Shown here: piece by piece, positions 24,930-33,602 of the stretch
Numbering within the stretch: position 1 is the first letter of the stretch
Layout of the letters: the number at the start of each line of letters is the position of its first letter
Source of the DNA: Shewanella sp. Choline-02u-19
GTDB lineage: Bacteria > Pseudomonadota > Gammaproteobacteria > Enterobacterales > Shewanellaceae
DNA length: 64,000 nt
Reading direction: 5' to 3'
Assembly (NCBI RefSeq): GCF_002836205.1
Contig: NZ_PJBE01000013.1
Location: forward strand, 2,604,001 to 2,668,000
The notes under the pieces: generated by a model
Database searches by the model: none
The model's input: the letters and a program-made list of their open reading frames with translations, nothing else
What the model was told of the DNA's origin: nothing
Translations under genes and position numbers: made by a program

Positions 24930-25256
24930 TTTAAATTCAGCATGGTTAAACAGGGATCTAAAATGCCGCTTACATAATTTACTTGTTTAGCATGTGCGCA
25001 ATTTAATTCTCTGGAGGAAATGGTAATAAACAGTTTATTGGGCAGAACTGCTTATTCCTGAACCTAAAACCAGAAATTTAAACCAGGGCAAGTCGAGACC
25101 GACTGGGAGTTGTTTAGGAATGAGGTTAGAGTGCGTTAAGAATGAGTTCAGAGAAAAATGAAGAGTGAGCAGATAAGAATGATGTGGTATTGAGCATATT
25201 GAAAGCTTCAGAGTGAGTGACTTATTCCCTTACTCTGATGCTCTATAACATGAACA
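24930..25256. other. Gene-free spacer with a possible terminator
   Basis: No gene or known RNA is recognised. A stem-loop at 25204-25242 (TCAGAGT / ACTCTGA arms, extended by AGC / GCT) sits just after the acetyltransferase stop on the minus strand. It may end that transcript, though its T run is poor. Confidence 0.4.
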
Positions 25257-25739
25257 TTATAGTTCAAGTGGCTTCATCATTGATTTAGACATGAAGTCGC
25301 TATAAGGATCCTCTTGGTAATCACTAAACGGCTTACATTGCTCAAAGCCAAACTGTTGATATAACCTTTTAGCAGGCTCAAAGGCGGCCATTGAGCCGGT
25401 TTCAAGGCTTAAGCGTTGATAACCACGTAGCCTAGCCTCGGTAATAATATGTGCCAAAATTTTATGCGCCACGCCTTGTCTTAAGAAGTCAGCTGAGGTG
25501 CGCATCGATTTGATCTCGCCATGTTGCATATCAAGCTCTTTTAGTGCCCCAATACCAGCTAGCAACTCACCCTGCCACAGTCCAAAAAAAGTGACGTTAT
25601 CAGCTTCTAGGCCGCTAATATCCAGCGCATGCACACTCTCCGCAGGAGAGTGCGACAACATATCTTGATGATGCTGTTGTAACAGCACCAGCACTTGTTC
25701 GCTCTCTAACTGGCCAACTCGGATCTGCATATTCGTCAT
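25257..25739 (-). CDS. GNAT-family N-acetyltransferase
   Basis: A 160-residue single-domain acetyltransferase. The acetyl-CoA-binding motif A region is SADFLRQGVAHKILAHII (R/Q-x-x-G-x-A type), followed by motif B (RLSLETGSMAAFEPAKRLYQQFGFEQC). The family acetylates small molecules or protein N-termini; the substrate here cannot be read from sequence. It resembles the YsnE / PhnO-like group of short GNATs. It is followed on the same strand by nothing and preceded at 23 bp by the Bax inhibitor-1 gene, so the two may be cotranscribed. Confidence 0.85.
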   Translation of the reverse strand: MTNMQIRVGQLESEQVLVLLQQHHQDMLSHSPAESVHALDISGLEADNVTFFGLWQGELLAGIGALKELDMQHGEIKSMRTSADFLRQGVAHKILAHIITEARLRGYQRLSLETGSMAAFEPAKRLYQQFGFEQCKPFSDYQEDPYSDFMSKSMMKPLEL

Positions 25740-25762
25740 CAGTAACCTGCTCTTATTATTGG

Positions 25763-26419
25763 CTATTTTCTACCAAGTATTCTAAGGATGCGTAAAAATA
25801 GATTAATAATATCCATATACAAGGCTGCAGCACTATCCACCGCATTGTCATATGTTTTAGGAATCGCATTGGCTCTTGCCCAGTCATAACCAATATAACC
25901 ACAAAAAATAATCGCAACGATCCAATCTAAAATCCCGTGATGCGTATTGAATATGAATATTTCAATGAGCTCAACGACGATCACACACAGCAAGGCTATT
26001 GTAAGGCCACCCGCTATCTTATTAAAAAACGCAGGATACATTGAACCTAAAAGCATCATCACAAAAGTGACCATGCCAGTAACCCTAATCGCTTCTAGTA
26101 CAATATCTGGATCATACTGGCTGACCACTAGATTAATAATGAGTCCGAAAGGAACAACGACAAAGTTATAGCCAATGAAACTCACGATCGGACTGTCAGA
26201 TTTACTAAAAAGATAAATACCCAGAAAACATGAAGCAAAATATCCTACAAAGAAGACAATGGGATTGATACTGCTAATTGATTCAACGGGAATATTTAGA
26301 ACCATTAACCAGTTTATGGCAAAGCCCCAGATTAGCGTTAAGCCGATAACCAAATTGTAAACAGAAGCACTTATTATCTTGTCATTGGTTTCTGTCCGGC
26401 TAAATACATTTACTTCCAT
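25763..26419 (-). CDS. Bax inhibitor-1 / YccA family membrane protein
   Basis: A 218-residue integral membrane protein with about seven transmembrane helices. Its C-terminal signature (YDWARANAIPKTYDNAVDSA followed by AALYMDIINLFLRILRILG) is characteristic of the BI-1 / YbhL / YccA family. Members are thought to be pH-sensitive ion or calcium leak proteins, or to interact with FtsH. AGGGAAAT lies just before the ATG at 26419. It probably heads a two-gene unit with the acetyltransferase. Confidence 0.88.
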   Translation of the reverse strand: MEVNVFSRTETNDKIISASVYNLVIGLTLIWGFAINWLMVLNIPVESISSINPIVFFVGYFASCFLGIYLFSKSDSPIVSFIGYNFVVVPFGLIINLVVSQYDPDIVLEAIRVTGMVTFVMMLLGSMYPAFFNKIAGGLTIALLCVIVVELIEIFIFNTHHGILDWIVAIIFCGYIGYDWARANAIPKTYDNAVDSAAALYMDIINLFLRILRILGRK

Positions 26420-26804
26420 TTTATTTCCCTATAATTTGAAATTTTCGCCACATGCATATGGCACATACTGCCTATCTACAAAAGCCTGTTATTATTTTTG
26501 GCTCCATTATTAATACCGCGAAAATATCACCATTAAGCCTTTGTTGTAAATTGAATAATCTATAATACGCTGACGAGTATCGCCGAAGTGGCACTTAATA
26601 TCTCGGCCGCAAGGCCGCAGCTTTAATCCTAATGAGAACTCATAGGTACTTATATCTCGAGTTGTTCCATTGACCTGAGTTCAGCACATATGCAAAGCGA
26701 TACTTTGCACAACCTCCCACCTTACCCATAAGGCTTTTTCACTAAAGCCTATCACCATGGTATATTAGCGCCCATATTCATTCAGGTAGTTAAAAGGTCA
26801 TTTC
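26420..26804. other. Intergenic region upstream of mtnN
   Basis: A 385-bp spacer between divergent genes. No ORF is supported. Its centre (26578-26712) is a decayed copy of the repeat element found at 13073-14566, listed separately. Confidence 0.6.
26578..26712. repeat. Degenerate solo copy of the hairpin-rich repeat
   Basis: CTCGGCCGCAAGGCCGCA followed by a CTTTAAT segment (26603 onward) matches the end of module C3. About 40 bp later GTTCCATTGACCTGAGTTCAG matches the start of module A, in the same order and direction as the unit junctions of the array. A perfect hairpin TGCAAAG-CGATA-CTTTGCA (26691-26709) sits where module A has its second hairpin, with an unrelated stem sequence. The copy ends about 90 bp before mtnN. 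Confidence 0.65.
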
Positions 26805-27503
26805 ATGAAAATCGGTATTATTGGCGCTATGGAGCCAGAAGTTGCGCATCTCATTGAATCGATGCAAAACTCGACTTCGACCACTATTGCGGGTATCGAG
26901 TTTATCGCGGGTCAGTTAGCAGGCAAAGAGGTGATTGTTACTCGTTCTGGTATTGGTAAAGTGACAGCAAGTATTGCCACGACATTGCTTATCGAAAAGT
27001 ATGCACCTGACGCGATAATTAACACTGGTTCAGCGGGCGGTTTCGCTAACGACTTAGCCATTGGTGATATCGTAATTTCATCAGAAGTACGTCATCACGA
27101 TGTTGATGTTACCGCTTTTGGTTATGAAATTGGCCAAATGGCGCAGCAACCAGCAGCGTTTATTCCTGATGCCGCGCTAGTCGCTGCAGCCCAAAAAGCA
27201 GTTGCAAGCCTTGGCGAAGTAAAAGCCATTGAAGGCCTTATCTGTACAGGTGATAGCTTTATTTGCGATCCCGTCCGCACAAAAACCATGTTGGAAAACT
27301 TCCCAACAATGGCAGCATGTGAAATGGAAGGTGCCGCAATTGCACAAGTGTGTCACCAGTTTGACGTGCCATTTGTGGTTATCCGTTCGCTATCAGATAA
27401 CGCTAATAATGATTCACCCGTTGATTTTGACGAGTATATTGTTAAAGCGGGCCATCATTCAGCATTAATGGTCATCGCACTGCTCAAGCAATTAAATAGC
27501 TAA
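26805..27503 (+). CDS. mtnN: 5'-methylthioadenosine / S-adenosylhomocysteine nucleosidase
   Basis: MtnN (Pfs) splits adenine from methylthioadenosine, S-adenosylhomocysteine and 5'-deoxyadenosine. It recycles methionine, relieves product inhibition of methylases and radical SAM enzymes, and provides the LuxS substrate. The 232-residue protein carries the catalytic residues E12 (GAMEPE), E175 (CEMEGAA) and D198 (RSLSDNAN). It is followed after 37 bp by a CobD/CbiB-like gene, probably cotranscribed. A decayed repeat lies in its upstream region. Confidence 0.96.
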   Translation: MKIGIIGAMEPEVAHLIESMQNSTSTTIAGIEFIAGQLAGKEVIVTRSGIGKVTASIATTLLIEKYAPDAIINTGSAGGFANDLAIGDIVISSEVRHHDVDVTAFGYEIGQMAQQPAAFIPDAALVAAAQKAVASLGEVKAIEGLICTGDSFICDPVRTKTMLENFPTMAACEMEGAAIAQVCHQFDVPFVVIRSLSDNANNDSPVDFDEYIVKAGHHSALMVIALLKQLNS

Positions 27504-27540
27504 CGAGTGAGCCAATCTTTTTAAGGATATAACAGACACT

Positions 27541-28536
27541 ATGGTTCCGGAGTTTACAAAATTCTTCTCGCAAGATGGTCAACTTTATATCGGTGCTATA
27601 GTGCTGTTAATGTCGATTCTTATCGCAAGAATGGCACCCTTACCGCGACAGCTACAGCCACTAGAATGGTTAACCAATCTCGCCAAAAGCTTAAGCCTTA
27701 AAGTAAACCATACTCACCGAGCCGCATCACAGCAGTTTATTGCTGGCATGCTAGCAACACTGCTGTTGATCCTACCTTTTTGGTTCATCATTAGCTTTTT
27801 TGCTGAACTGGCCGAATTCCCATGGTTTGTTGAAGCACTGATTATTTATGTTTGCTTGCAAGATGATCACTTCAGATACATTGCCAATGAAGTTTCCATG
27901 TCGATTCGGCGTGACAATAAAGCCCGAGCGCGCACATTACTATTGCCTTGGCTCAATCGCAGCACCCAATCTCTATCAAGCGTGGGGCTGAGTAAAGTCA
28001 CCATAGAACGTCTTGCAACCACCCCCACTTATGGGGTTGCAGCCACAGTGCTGTTTTACTGTGTTGGCGGTGTACCACTGTTGCTCATTGCGAGAATGGT
28101 AAAGCAGTTAGATAATGCATGGCCGGTTTATAATCCGCAATATCGCTACTTTGGCACGCCAGTGTATGCGCTCAGTGCTGTCATTCACTTTATCCCCGCC
28201 AAGCTGTGGAGCTTTACCCTTGCTATTCAAGGGGGGCCAAGAAGCTTAGCGACGCTGTTCAACCCTAGCATTAATGCAACTCCGATTATTGAGTATCAAA
28301 CTCATGCTGTTATCGCCAGTGCGTTAAATATTGAGTTAGGAGGCCCGGCTAAATTCCCTGCGGGTAAAAATGCAGAAACGAAGGTCAGCATGCCAAAATT
28401 GAAATATGGGCCATTGCCAACAGGCGGAGATATTCAACGCGCCCTCAAACTGAATTCTATTGCATTTGGTTTATGGACGGTGTCGATTATTTTGCTACCC
28501 GTTATCTGGGGGACACTGAGAATATGGCAAGGTTAA
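27541..28536 (+). CDS. CobD/CbiB-family membrane protein
   Basis: A 331-residue inner-membrane protein of the CobD/CbiB family. The family attaches the aminopropanol arm to cobyric acid to form adenosylcobinamide (phosphate). Blocks typical of the family are SLSSVGLSKVTIERLATTPTYGVAA in parts (the ERLA...DG-like motif of CbiB) and the GGPAKFPAG segment near the C-terminus. It is a divergent member, often annotated as a cobalamin biosynthesis protein in Shewanella. No other cobalamin genes are present in the window, so a true role in corrinoid salvage is unproven. It follows mtnN closely. Confidence 0.75.
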   Translation: MVPEFTKFFSQDGQLYIGAIVLLMSILIARMAPLPRQLQPLEWLTNLAKSLSLKVNHTHRAASQQFIAGMLATLLLILPFWFIISFFAELAEFPWFVEALIIYVCLQDDHFRYIANEVSMSIRRDNKARARTLLLPWLNRSTQSLSSVGLSKVTIERLATTPTYGVAATVLFYCVGGVPLLLIARMVKQLDNAWPVYNPQYRYFGTPVYALSAVIHFIPAKLWSFTLAIQGGPRSLATLFNPSINATPIIEYQTHAVIASALNIELGGPAKFPAGKNAETKVSMPKLKYGPLPTGGDIQRALKLNSIAFGLWTVSIILLPVIWGTLRIWQG

Positions 28537-28674
28537 GCACTGCTGTTATCTTGGTGAGTTATAATGACTTAAATAGACGCTAATTCATCCAGAATAATAT
28601 CATCATCTTGTATAAATTATTGACCTAGGTATTATTATTGTTCTGGTCAATATCTTCATTAAAGGCTTATCAGT

Positions 28675-29064
28675 TTGTTAGATAACATTCATGTTTCACT
28701 CACCACGCCAGCATTGCTATTCCCAGCAATTTCGTTGCTGTTACTCGCCTATACCAACCGTTTTTTTGCATTAGCTGCACTTATTCGTAACTTGAGTTCC
28801 AATGGCCAACCGATTCACGATAGCCAGCTAAAAAACTTACGTCGGCGAATAACCCTCATTAAGAGAATGCAGGAATCCGGAGTGTTGAGTTTTGCACTGT
28901 GTGTATTGTGCATGATTTTTATCTATATTGGTTTTAACAAAATTGGTTCTCTCATTTTTGGCTGCAGCTTGTTATTGCTGCTTTATTCACTACTGCTTTC
29001 CGTCATCGAGATCCGTATCTCTGTTGATGCATTAAACATCCATCTAAAAGAGCTGGACAGATGA
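28675..29064 (+). CDS. DUF2721 family membrane protein
   Basis: A 129-residue protein with an N-terminal hydrophobic segment (TTPALLFPAISLLLLAYTNR), a central basic amphipathic stretch (LKNLRRRITLIKRMQ), and two further hydrophobic segments. This layout and the closing EIRISVDALNIHLKEL are those of DUF2721, whose function is unknown. The start is a TTG at 28675 with AAAGG upstream; no ATG gives a full-length product. Its stop overlaps the next gene by four bases (ATGA), so they are translationally coupled. Confidence 0.78.
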   Translation: MLDNIHVSLTTPALLFPAISLLLLAYTNRFFALAALIRNLSSNGQPIHDSQLKNLRRRITLIKRMQESGVLSFALCVLCMIFIYIGFNKIGSLIFGCSLLLLLYSLLLSVIEIRISVDALNIHLKELDR

Positions 29065-29684
29065 TTGATTGGATCTATTTCTTTGATTTATGTGGTACCT
29101 CGGTTTTTGCGCTATCCGGCGCATTAGCTGCAGGCCGGCATAAGATGGATCCGTTTGGCGTTATTGTGCTCGCATCCGTTACCGCGATTGGTGGCGGGAG
29201 TATCCGCGATGCCATATTAGGCACTACGCCTGCTTTTTGGATCCAAGATCCCAACTACATTATTGTCATATTAGCGACTGTGCTTCTCACCTTTATTTTT
29301 GTCCGTAAACCTAAAAGAGTCCCACGGTATATTTTCCCGGTAGCGGATGCGTTCGGGCTGGTACTCTTTACCATTATTGGTGCAGAGAAAGCCTTAAGCC
29401 TAGAACTCGGTGGCATGATAGCAGTGGTCATGGGGCTAATAACGGGTGTCGGAGGCGGGATTATTCGCGACCTTCTTTGCCAACAAGTCCCTATGGTATT
29501 GCGTACCGAGATTTATGCGACCGCATCAATCATCGGTGGTATCTGTTATACCGTTAGTCTACATTGGGGAGCGCACGATATGTTTGCGCTGCTATTTGCG
29601 ATGACGACCGCCTTGATCATTAGATTAGCCGCAATACGATGGCATCTGTCCTTACCTGCATTTGACTTAAAGACGCAACCATAA
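29061..29684 (+). CDS. TRIC / UPF0126 family cation channel-like protein
   Basis: A 207-residue, seven-helix inner membrane protein with two inverted GGGxxRD motifs (IGGGSIRDAILG and GGGIIRDLLC). These define the prokaryotic trimeric intracellular cation channel family (YicG-like). Such proteins conduct potassium and possibly glycine; the substrate here is not known. It overlaps the upstream DUF2721 gene by four bases and the downstream gene by one base, forming a compact three-gene unit. Confidence 0.9.
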   Translation: MIDWIYFFDLCGTSVFALSGALAAGRHKMDPFGVIVLASVTAIGGGSIRDAILGTTPAFWIQDPNYIIVILATVLLTFIFVRKPKRVPRYIFPVADAFGLVLFTIIGAEKALSLELGGMIAVVMGLITGVGGGIIRDLLCQQVPMVLRTEIYATASIIGGICYTVSLHWGAHDMFALLFAMTTALIIRLAAIRWHLSLPAFDLKTQP

Positions 29685-30163
29685 TGAAATTACGCTTATT
29701 CAGTTTGATACTGGTTTTTTTCAGCCTACCTTGCTTGGCTAACAACGGCGACATGCCTAAAGAGCAACAGTTAGCAGTCAAGTATATCCAAGCCTTTACC
29801 AGACAAGACTATGCCAAACTGACCTCGTTTTATAGTCGTGATAGCGTCTTTAATGACAGAACCGCGAAACTTAAATATACTGGTAAACGCCATATATTAC
29901 AGTTCTTAAAACGCGCCCATCTCGGCGTACTTGAATACAGTTTCAATGTTGAGCATATGTTTAATTCTGGCTCTCTGGTGGTGATGATAGGGAACTATCA
30001 TTACAAAGGGCCTGGTGAGCAGTTTGGTAAGCCAGGACGCATTATTGATATCGCCATTCCAGGCGTAACCACCTTAAGTCTCGACATGACCAACAACCGA
30101 ATTAAAGAGCATCAAGATCTAATGGATTATCAAACCATGTCAGATCAATTATCAACACAATAA
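29684..30163 (+). CDS. Exported NTF2-like (SnoaL-fold) protein
   Basis: A 159-residue protein with a signal peptide (MKLRLFSLILVFFSLPCLA cleaved before NNG). The mature domain has the pattern of the NTF2-like alpha-beta barrel (AVKYIQAFTRQDYAKLTSFYSRDSVFNDR in parts, then GKRHILQFLKR). Such domains bind small ligands or assist enzymes; no specific role is evident. Its ATG overlaps the stop of the TRIC-like gene (TAATG), so it is the last gene of that unit. It appears restricted to Shewanella relatives as far as I recall. Confidence 0.65.
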   Translation: MKLRLFSLILVFFSLPCLANNGDMPKEQQLAVKYIQAFTRQDYAKLTSFYSRDSVFNDRTAKLKYTGKRHILQFLKRAHLGVLEYSFNVEHMFNSGSLVVMIGNYHYKGPGEQFGKPGRIIDIAIPGVTTLSLDMTNNRIKEHQDLMDYQTMSDQLSTQ

Positions 30164-30320
30164 ACATTAACGAACCTGAGCTCGAGCTCGCCGCACACAG
30201 GGCTTAACGGCATATCCGCTAAAACTGATTGGGCGTTAGATCGCATTTTAGTGTTTTTTAAGGAAACTTTTTCGATTTAGCCTGTCAAAACAATAGAGAC
30301 ATTTTTGCTGTTAGGTCGTT

Positions 30321-30710
30321 ATGAATATCCGTCGTACTATTTTTGCTTTATCAGTCCTCTTTTGTGGCGCAGCTTCTGCCTATGAGCAACCCATCGTCGT
30401 ATCTTATGCTGTGCAGCCTGTTAAGCACTTTAACCAACAGCTTAACCAAGCCCAAATAGATTCTGAGCATTGGGCTCAGGCGCCTGAGTCTATTTCAGCA
30501 CAATACTCCGGAGATAACTTTTCGTTAGCCAGAGTTAAGAATTTTCAGGGAAAGGTGGTCACCTATAACGTCAGTCAACAAAATGATAAGCATCCAAAAA
30601 TGCTGTTGATTTTGTCAATGGAAAAACAGAAAGGCTTGTGGGTATTAGATGATGCCAAGCTCACTTGGCAGTGTAAAAACGGCCTGCACTTTGGCACAGA
30701 CCGTTGTTAA
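30321..30710 (+). CDS. Small exported protein of unknown function
   Basis: A 129-residue protein with a clear signal peptide (MNIRRTIFALSVLFCGAASA, cleaved before YEQ). I do not recognise the mature domain. It has two cysteines near the C-terminus (LTWQCKNGLHFGTDRC) that could form a disulfide in the periplasm. The short gap from the previous operon contains no clear terminator, but a promoter of its own is likely. It is convergent with tyrS. Confidence 0.6.
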   Translation: MNIRRTIFALSVLFCGAASAYEQPIVVSYAVQPVKHFNQQLNQAQIDSEHWAQAPESISAQYSGDNFSLARVKNFQGKVVTYNVSQQNDKHPKMLLILSMEKQKGLWVLDDAKLTWQCKNGLHFGTDRC

Positions 30711-30777
30711 AATACTAAGCTGTTAGTTTAGTATCGGTATAGCAACAGGTATAACGCGCTCAGCAAATGAATTCGCC

Positions 30778-30815
30778 AAGCACAATAAAGCTCCGCTTTT
30801 TAAAACAAAGTGCTT
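30778..30815. terminator. Probable terminator between the exported-protein gene and tyrS
   Basis: A nested stem-loop: outer arms AAGCAC / GTGCTT and inner AAAGC-TCC-GCTTT, with short T and A runs. It overlaps the very end of tyrS and could serve both converging genes. Confidence 0.45.
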
Positions 30816-32011
30816 TATACCAAGGTGATTTTAGCGAACTTACGCTTACCCACTTGGAATACCCCTGTCGTGCCAGCCGTTAGCTGCATACGGGTATCTT
30901 CAATCTTGTCGCCATCTATTTTTGCTGCGCCTTGCTTTATCATGCGCATCGCATCAGACGTTGAATTAACAAGACCCGCTTCTTTGAGTAAGTTAGCAAT
31001 CGCTATCCCTTCACCAGCAGCAATCTCTAACTCTTCAATATCTTCAGGAATCGCGCCTTTTTGGAAGCGATTGATAAACTCTTGGTGCGCAGCATCAGCA
31101 GCGGCTTCGTCATGGAAGCGGGCAATGATCTCTTTCGCCAAAGCAATCTTAATATCACGCGGGTTAGCGCCGGCTTCAACGTCAGTCTTAAACTGCTCAA
31201 CTTCTGTTAACGGACGGAACGACAGCAGTTCAAAATAACGCCACATCAACTCATCAGAGATAGACATGATTTTACCGAACATCTCTCCAGCAGGCTCACT
31301 AACACCAATGTAGTTATGCGCCGACTTAGACATTTTCTTAACGCCATCTAGCCCTTCAAGCAGTGGCATCATGATAACGGTCTGTGGTTTTTGTCCCGCT
31401 GACTTTTGCAGCTCACGTCCCATCAATAAGTTGAACTTTTGATCTGTTCCGCCCAATTCAACATCAGCCTCAAGTGCAACTGAATCGTAACCCTGCAGTA
31501 GTGGGTACATGAACTCATGGATAGCGATTGACTGACCAGAACCGTAACGCTTTTTAAAGTCATCACGTTCCATCATACGGGCAACAGTTTGTTGCGACGC
31601 TAAACGGATCATACCTGCAGCGCCTAATGGCTCTAACCAGCTAGAGTTAAACTCAATACGGGTTTTGGCTGGGTCTAAAATCTTATAAACCTGTTGCTTA
31701 TAAGTTTCCGCATTAGCCATTACTTGCTCACGTGTTAACGGAGGGCGAGTACTGTTTTTGCCACTGGGGTCGCCAACCATACCGGTGAAGTCACCAATCA
31801 AGAAAATCACTTCATGACCGAGTTCTTGGAAGGTACGCATTTTGTTCAAAATCACCGTATGACCTAGGTGAATATCGGGTGCGGTTGGATCGGCGCCTAA
31901 TTTGATTCTCAGCGGACGACCTTCCTTTAACTTCTCCAGCAGATCCGCTTCAAGTAAAATTTCGTCGGTACCACGTTTAATTTCTGCTAATGCTTGCTCT
32001 AAATCAGCCAT
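30815..32011 (-). CDS. tyrS: Tyrosyl-tRNA synthetase
   Basis: TyrS charges tRNA(Tyr) with tyrosine. The 398-residue protein shows the class I signatures HLGH (in APDIHLGHTVILNK) and KMSKS (GVKKMSKSAHNYIG). The tyrosine-site region is followed by a C-terminal S4 RNA-binding domain (IANLLKEAGLVNSTSDAMRM onward). It resembles the TyrZ-type bacterial enzyme. The start MADLEQALAEI at 32011 has AGGAG upstream and agrees with the family; an ATG at 32041 would add ten residues and lacks a binding site. It is divergent from the M23 peptidase gene. Confidence 0.96.
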   Translation of the reverse strand: MADLEQALAEIKRGTDEILLEADLLEKLKEGRPLRIKLGADPTAPDIHLGHTVILNKMRTFQELGHEVIFLIGDFTGMVGDPSGKNSTRPPLTREQVMANAETYKQQVYKILDPAKTRIEFNSSWLEPLGAAGMIRLASQQTVARMMERDDFKKRYGSGQSIAIHEFMYPLLQGYDSVALEADVELGGTDQKFNLLMGRELQKSAGQKPQTVIMMPLLEGLDGVKKMSKSAHNYIGVSEPAGEMFGKIMSISDELMWRYFELLSFRPLTEVEQFKTDVEAGANPRDIKIALAKEIIARFHDEAAADAAHQEFINRFQKGAIPEDIEELEIAAGEGIAIANLLKEAGLVNSTSDAMRMIKQGAAKIDGDKIEDTRMQLTAGTTGVFQVGKRKFAKITLV

Positions 32012-32137
32012 GTCGGCGGTTACTCCTGGGAGCCTAATCATAAAATCTGGGGACTAATGTTACTTGTTAGCCAGCACAAATGAAAGTGTGTACACTAAGG
32101 GGATCACTAAGAAAGCGCGAATTTGGTACCAGGGTCA

Positions 32138-33559
32138 ATGGGAAAGGTCATAACTTTATTTAAATTACTGCCAAAATTACATCAAGTACTCTTATGTATC
32201 TTAGTTTTTGTCACAGTAATTATTGTCTTAATGCCATCTGAAGATGTTCAAGCATCTAAGCAAACAGTCTCATCAAACGGTGAATACGGCGTAAATACTC
32301 GCTATGAAGTGCCGCTGGCTTTTCGTGCCCCCACGCCGCCTGCTGGATCTGAAGCACATAACTTAGAAAATAGTTTAAAACATGCCGAGACTCGAAAACA
32401 GCCATTAGTGCAGCCATCGATACACAGACAAGCTGAAACCGCCAAATCCATCGCAGAGCAGGTCGACGTTGCGCCATTACTCAACGAGAAATACTTCCAA
32501 GTTAAAAGTGGTGACACACTAGCAGCGCTATTTAGCCGCGCTGGCCTGACGGCAAAAGATGTTTATGATGTCACCCAACTGCCAAAAGCAAAGAAGAACC
32601 TGCTTAAGATCATGCCAGGCGACGAGCTAGTCATCGCCAAGAATGATGACGGCAAACTGGTACAACTTCGCTATCATATCGATAAAATATCAACGTTAGT
32701 CGTTAACCGTGTCGGTAACGATTATAAAGAAAGCATCACCACAAAGACGGTTGAAACCCGCAATAAATTTGCCAACGCCACTATCGAGAGTAATTTCTGG
32801 AATGCGGGTGTTGTGGCAGGCTTAACCCCCAACCAAATCATGCAGCTGGCAACCATCTTTGGTTGGGATATCGATTTTGCATTAGATCTAAGAAAAAATG
32901 ATCACTTCGCGATTCTTTTTGAAGAGGAGTACGCCGATGGGGAGTTCTTACGCAACGGCAATATTCTCGCCGCTGAATTTACCAATCAAGGTGACCGCTA
33001 TACCGCAGTTAGGTATAAAGACGGTAGCTACTATTCTGCAGAAGGCCGCAGTATGCGTAAAGCGTTCTTGCGCTCCCCTGTTGACTTTAAATATGTCAGT
33101 TCAAGCTTTAATCCGCGTCGTTTACACCCCGTCACCGGTCGAGTGAAAGCGCACCGAGGTGTCGATTATGTTGCTGCGGTGGGAACACCGATTAAGGCCG
33201 CAGGTAAAGGCCGAGTGATAAAGTCGAGCTATAATCAATATAATGGTAATTACGTTTTTATTAAGCACAACGATACGTACACCACTAAGTACTTGCACCT
33301 TAAGAAGCGTAAAGTAAAAACTGGCGCTTCGGTTAAGCAAGGGCAAATTATCGGTACACTGGGCTCAACAGGCCGTGTCACTGGCGCCCATTTACATTAT
33401 GAATTTATTGTAAATGGGGTACATCGCAACCCGCGCACGGTGAAGCTACCTAAGTCAGAAGCTATCGCCAAGAAAGAAAGAAATCAATTTGCCATCGTCA
33501 GTAAAACGTTGATGACCGAGCTTGAACATAATAAGCAGGTACAGATAGCATCGCATTAG
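32138..33559 (+). CDS. mepM: Murein endopeptidase of the MepM type (LysM-like plus M23)
   Basis: A 473-residue envelope protein with an N-terminal membrane anchor (VLLCILVFVTVIIVLM) and a LysM-like/OapA region (YFQVKSGDTLAALFSRAGL). A linker and a C-terminal LytM (M23) zinc peptidase domain follow. Zinc ligands are in AHRGVDYVA (HxxxD) and GAHLHYEF (HxH). The enzyme cuts peptide cross-links so peptidoglycan can expand. The ATG at 32138 with AGGG close upstream is preferred over the TTG at 32123. anmK follows after 43 bp, linking murein hydrolysis to murein recycling. Confidence 0.9.
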   Translation: MGKVITLFKLLPKLHQVLLCILVFVTVIIVLMPSEDVQASKQTVSSNGEYGVNTRYEVPLAFRAPTPPAGSEAHNLENSLKHAETRKQPLVQPSIHRQAETAKSIAEQVDVAPLLNEKYFQVKSGDTLAALFSRAGLTAKDVYDVTQLPKAKKNLLKIMPGDELVIAKNDDGKLVQLRYHIDKISTLVVNRVGNDYKESITTKTVETRNKFANATIESNFWNAGVVAGLTPNQIMQLATIFGWDIDFALDLRKNDHFAILFEEEYADGEFLRNGNILAAEFTNQGDRYTAVRYKDGSYYSAEGRSMRKAFLRSPVDFKYVSSSFNPRRLHPVTGRVKAHRGVDYVAAVGTPIKAAGKGRVIKSSYNQYNGNYVFIKHNDTYTTKYLHLKKRKVKTGASVKQGQIIGTLGSTGRVTGAHLHYEFIVNGVHRNPRTVKLPKSEAIAKKERNQFAIVSKTLMTELEHNKQVQIASH

Positions 33560-33602
33560 TGTTTCTTATGCTTAATCAACGCCAACAGAAGAGTTCAATA
33601 CT

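Noticed and set aside
30810..31238. Plus-strand ORF of 142 codons inside tyrS
   Set aside because: Fully antisense to tyrS, whose identity is certain.
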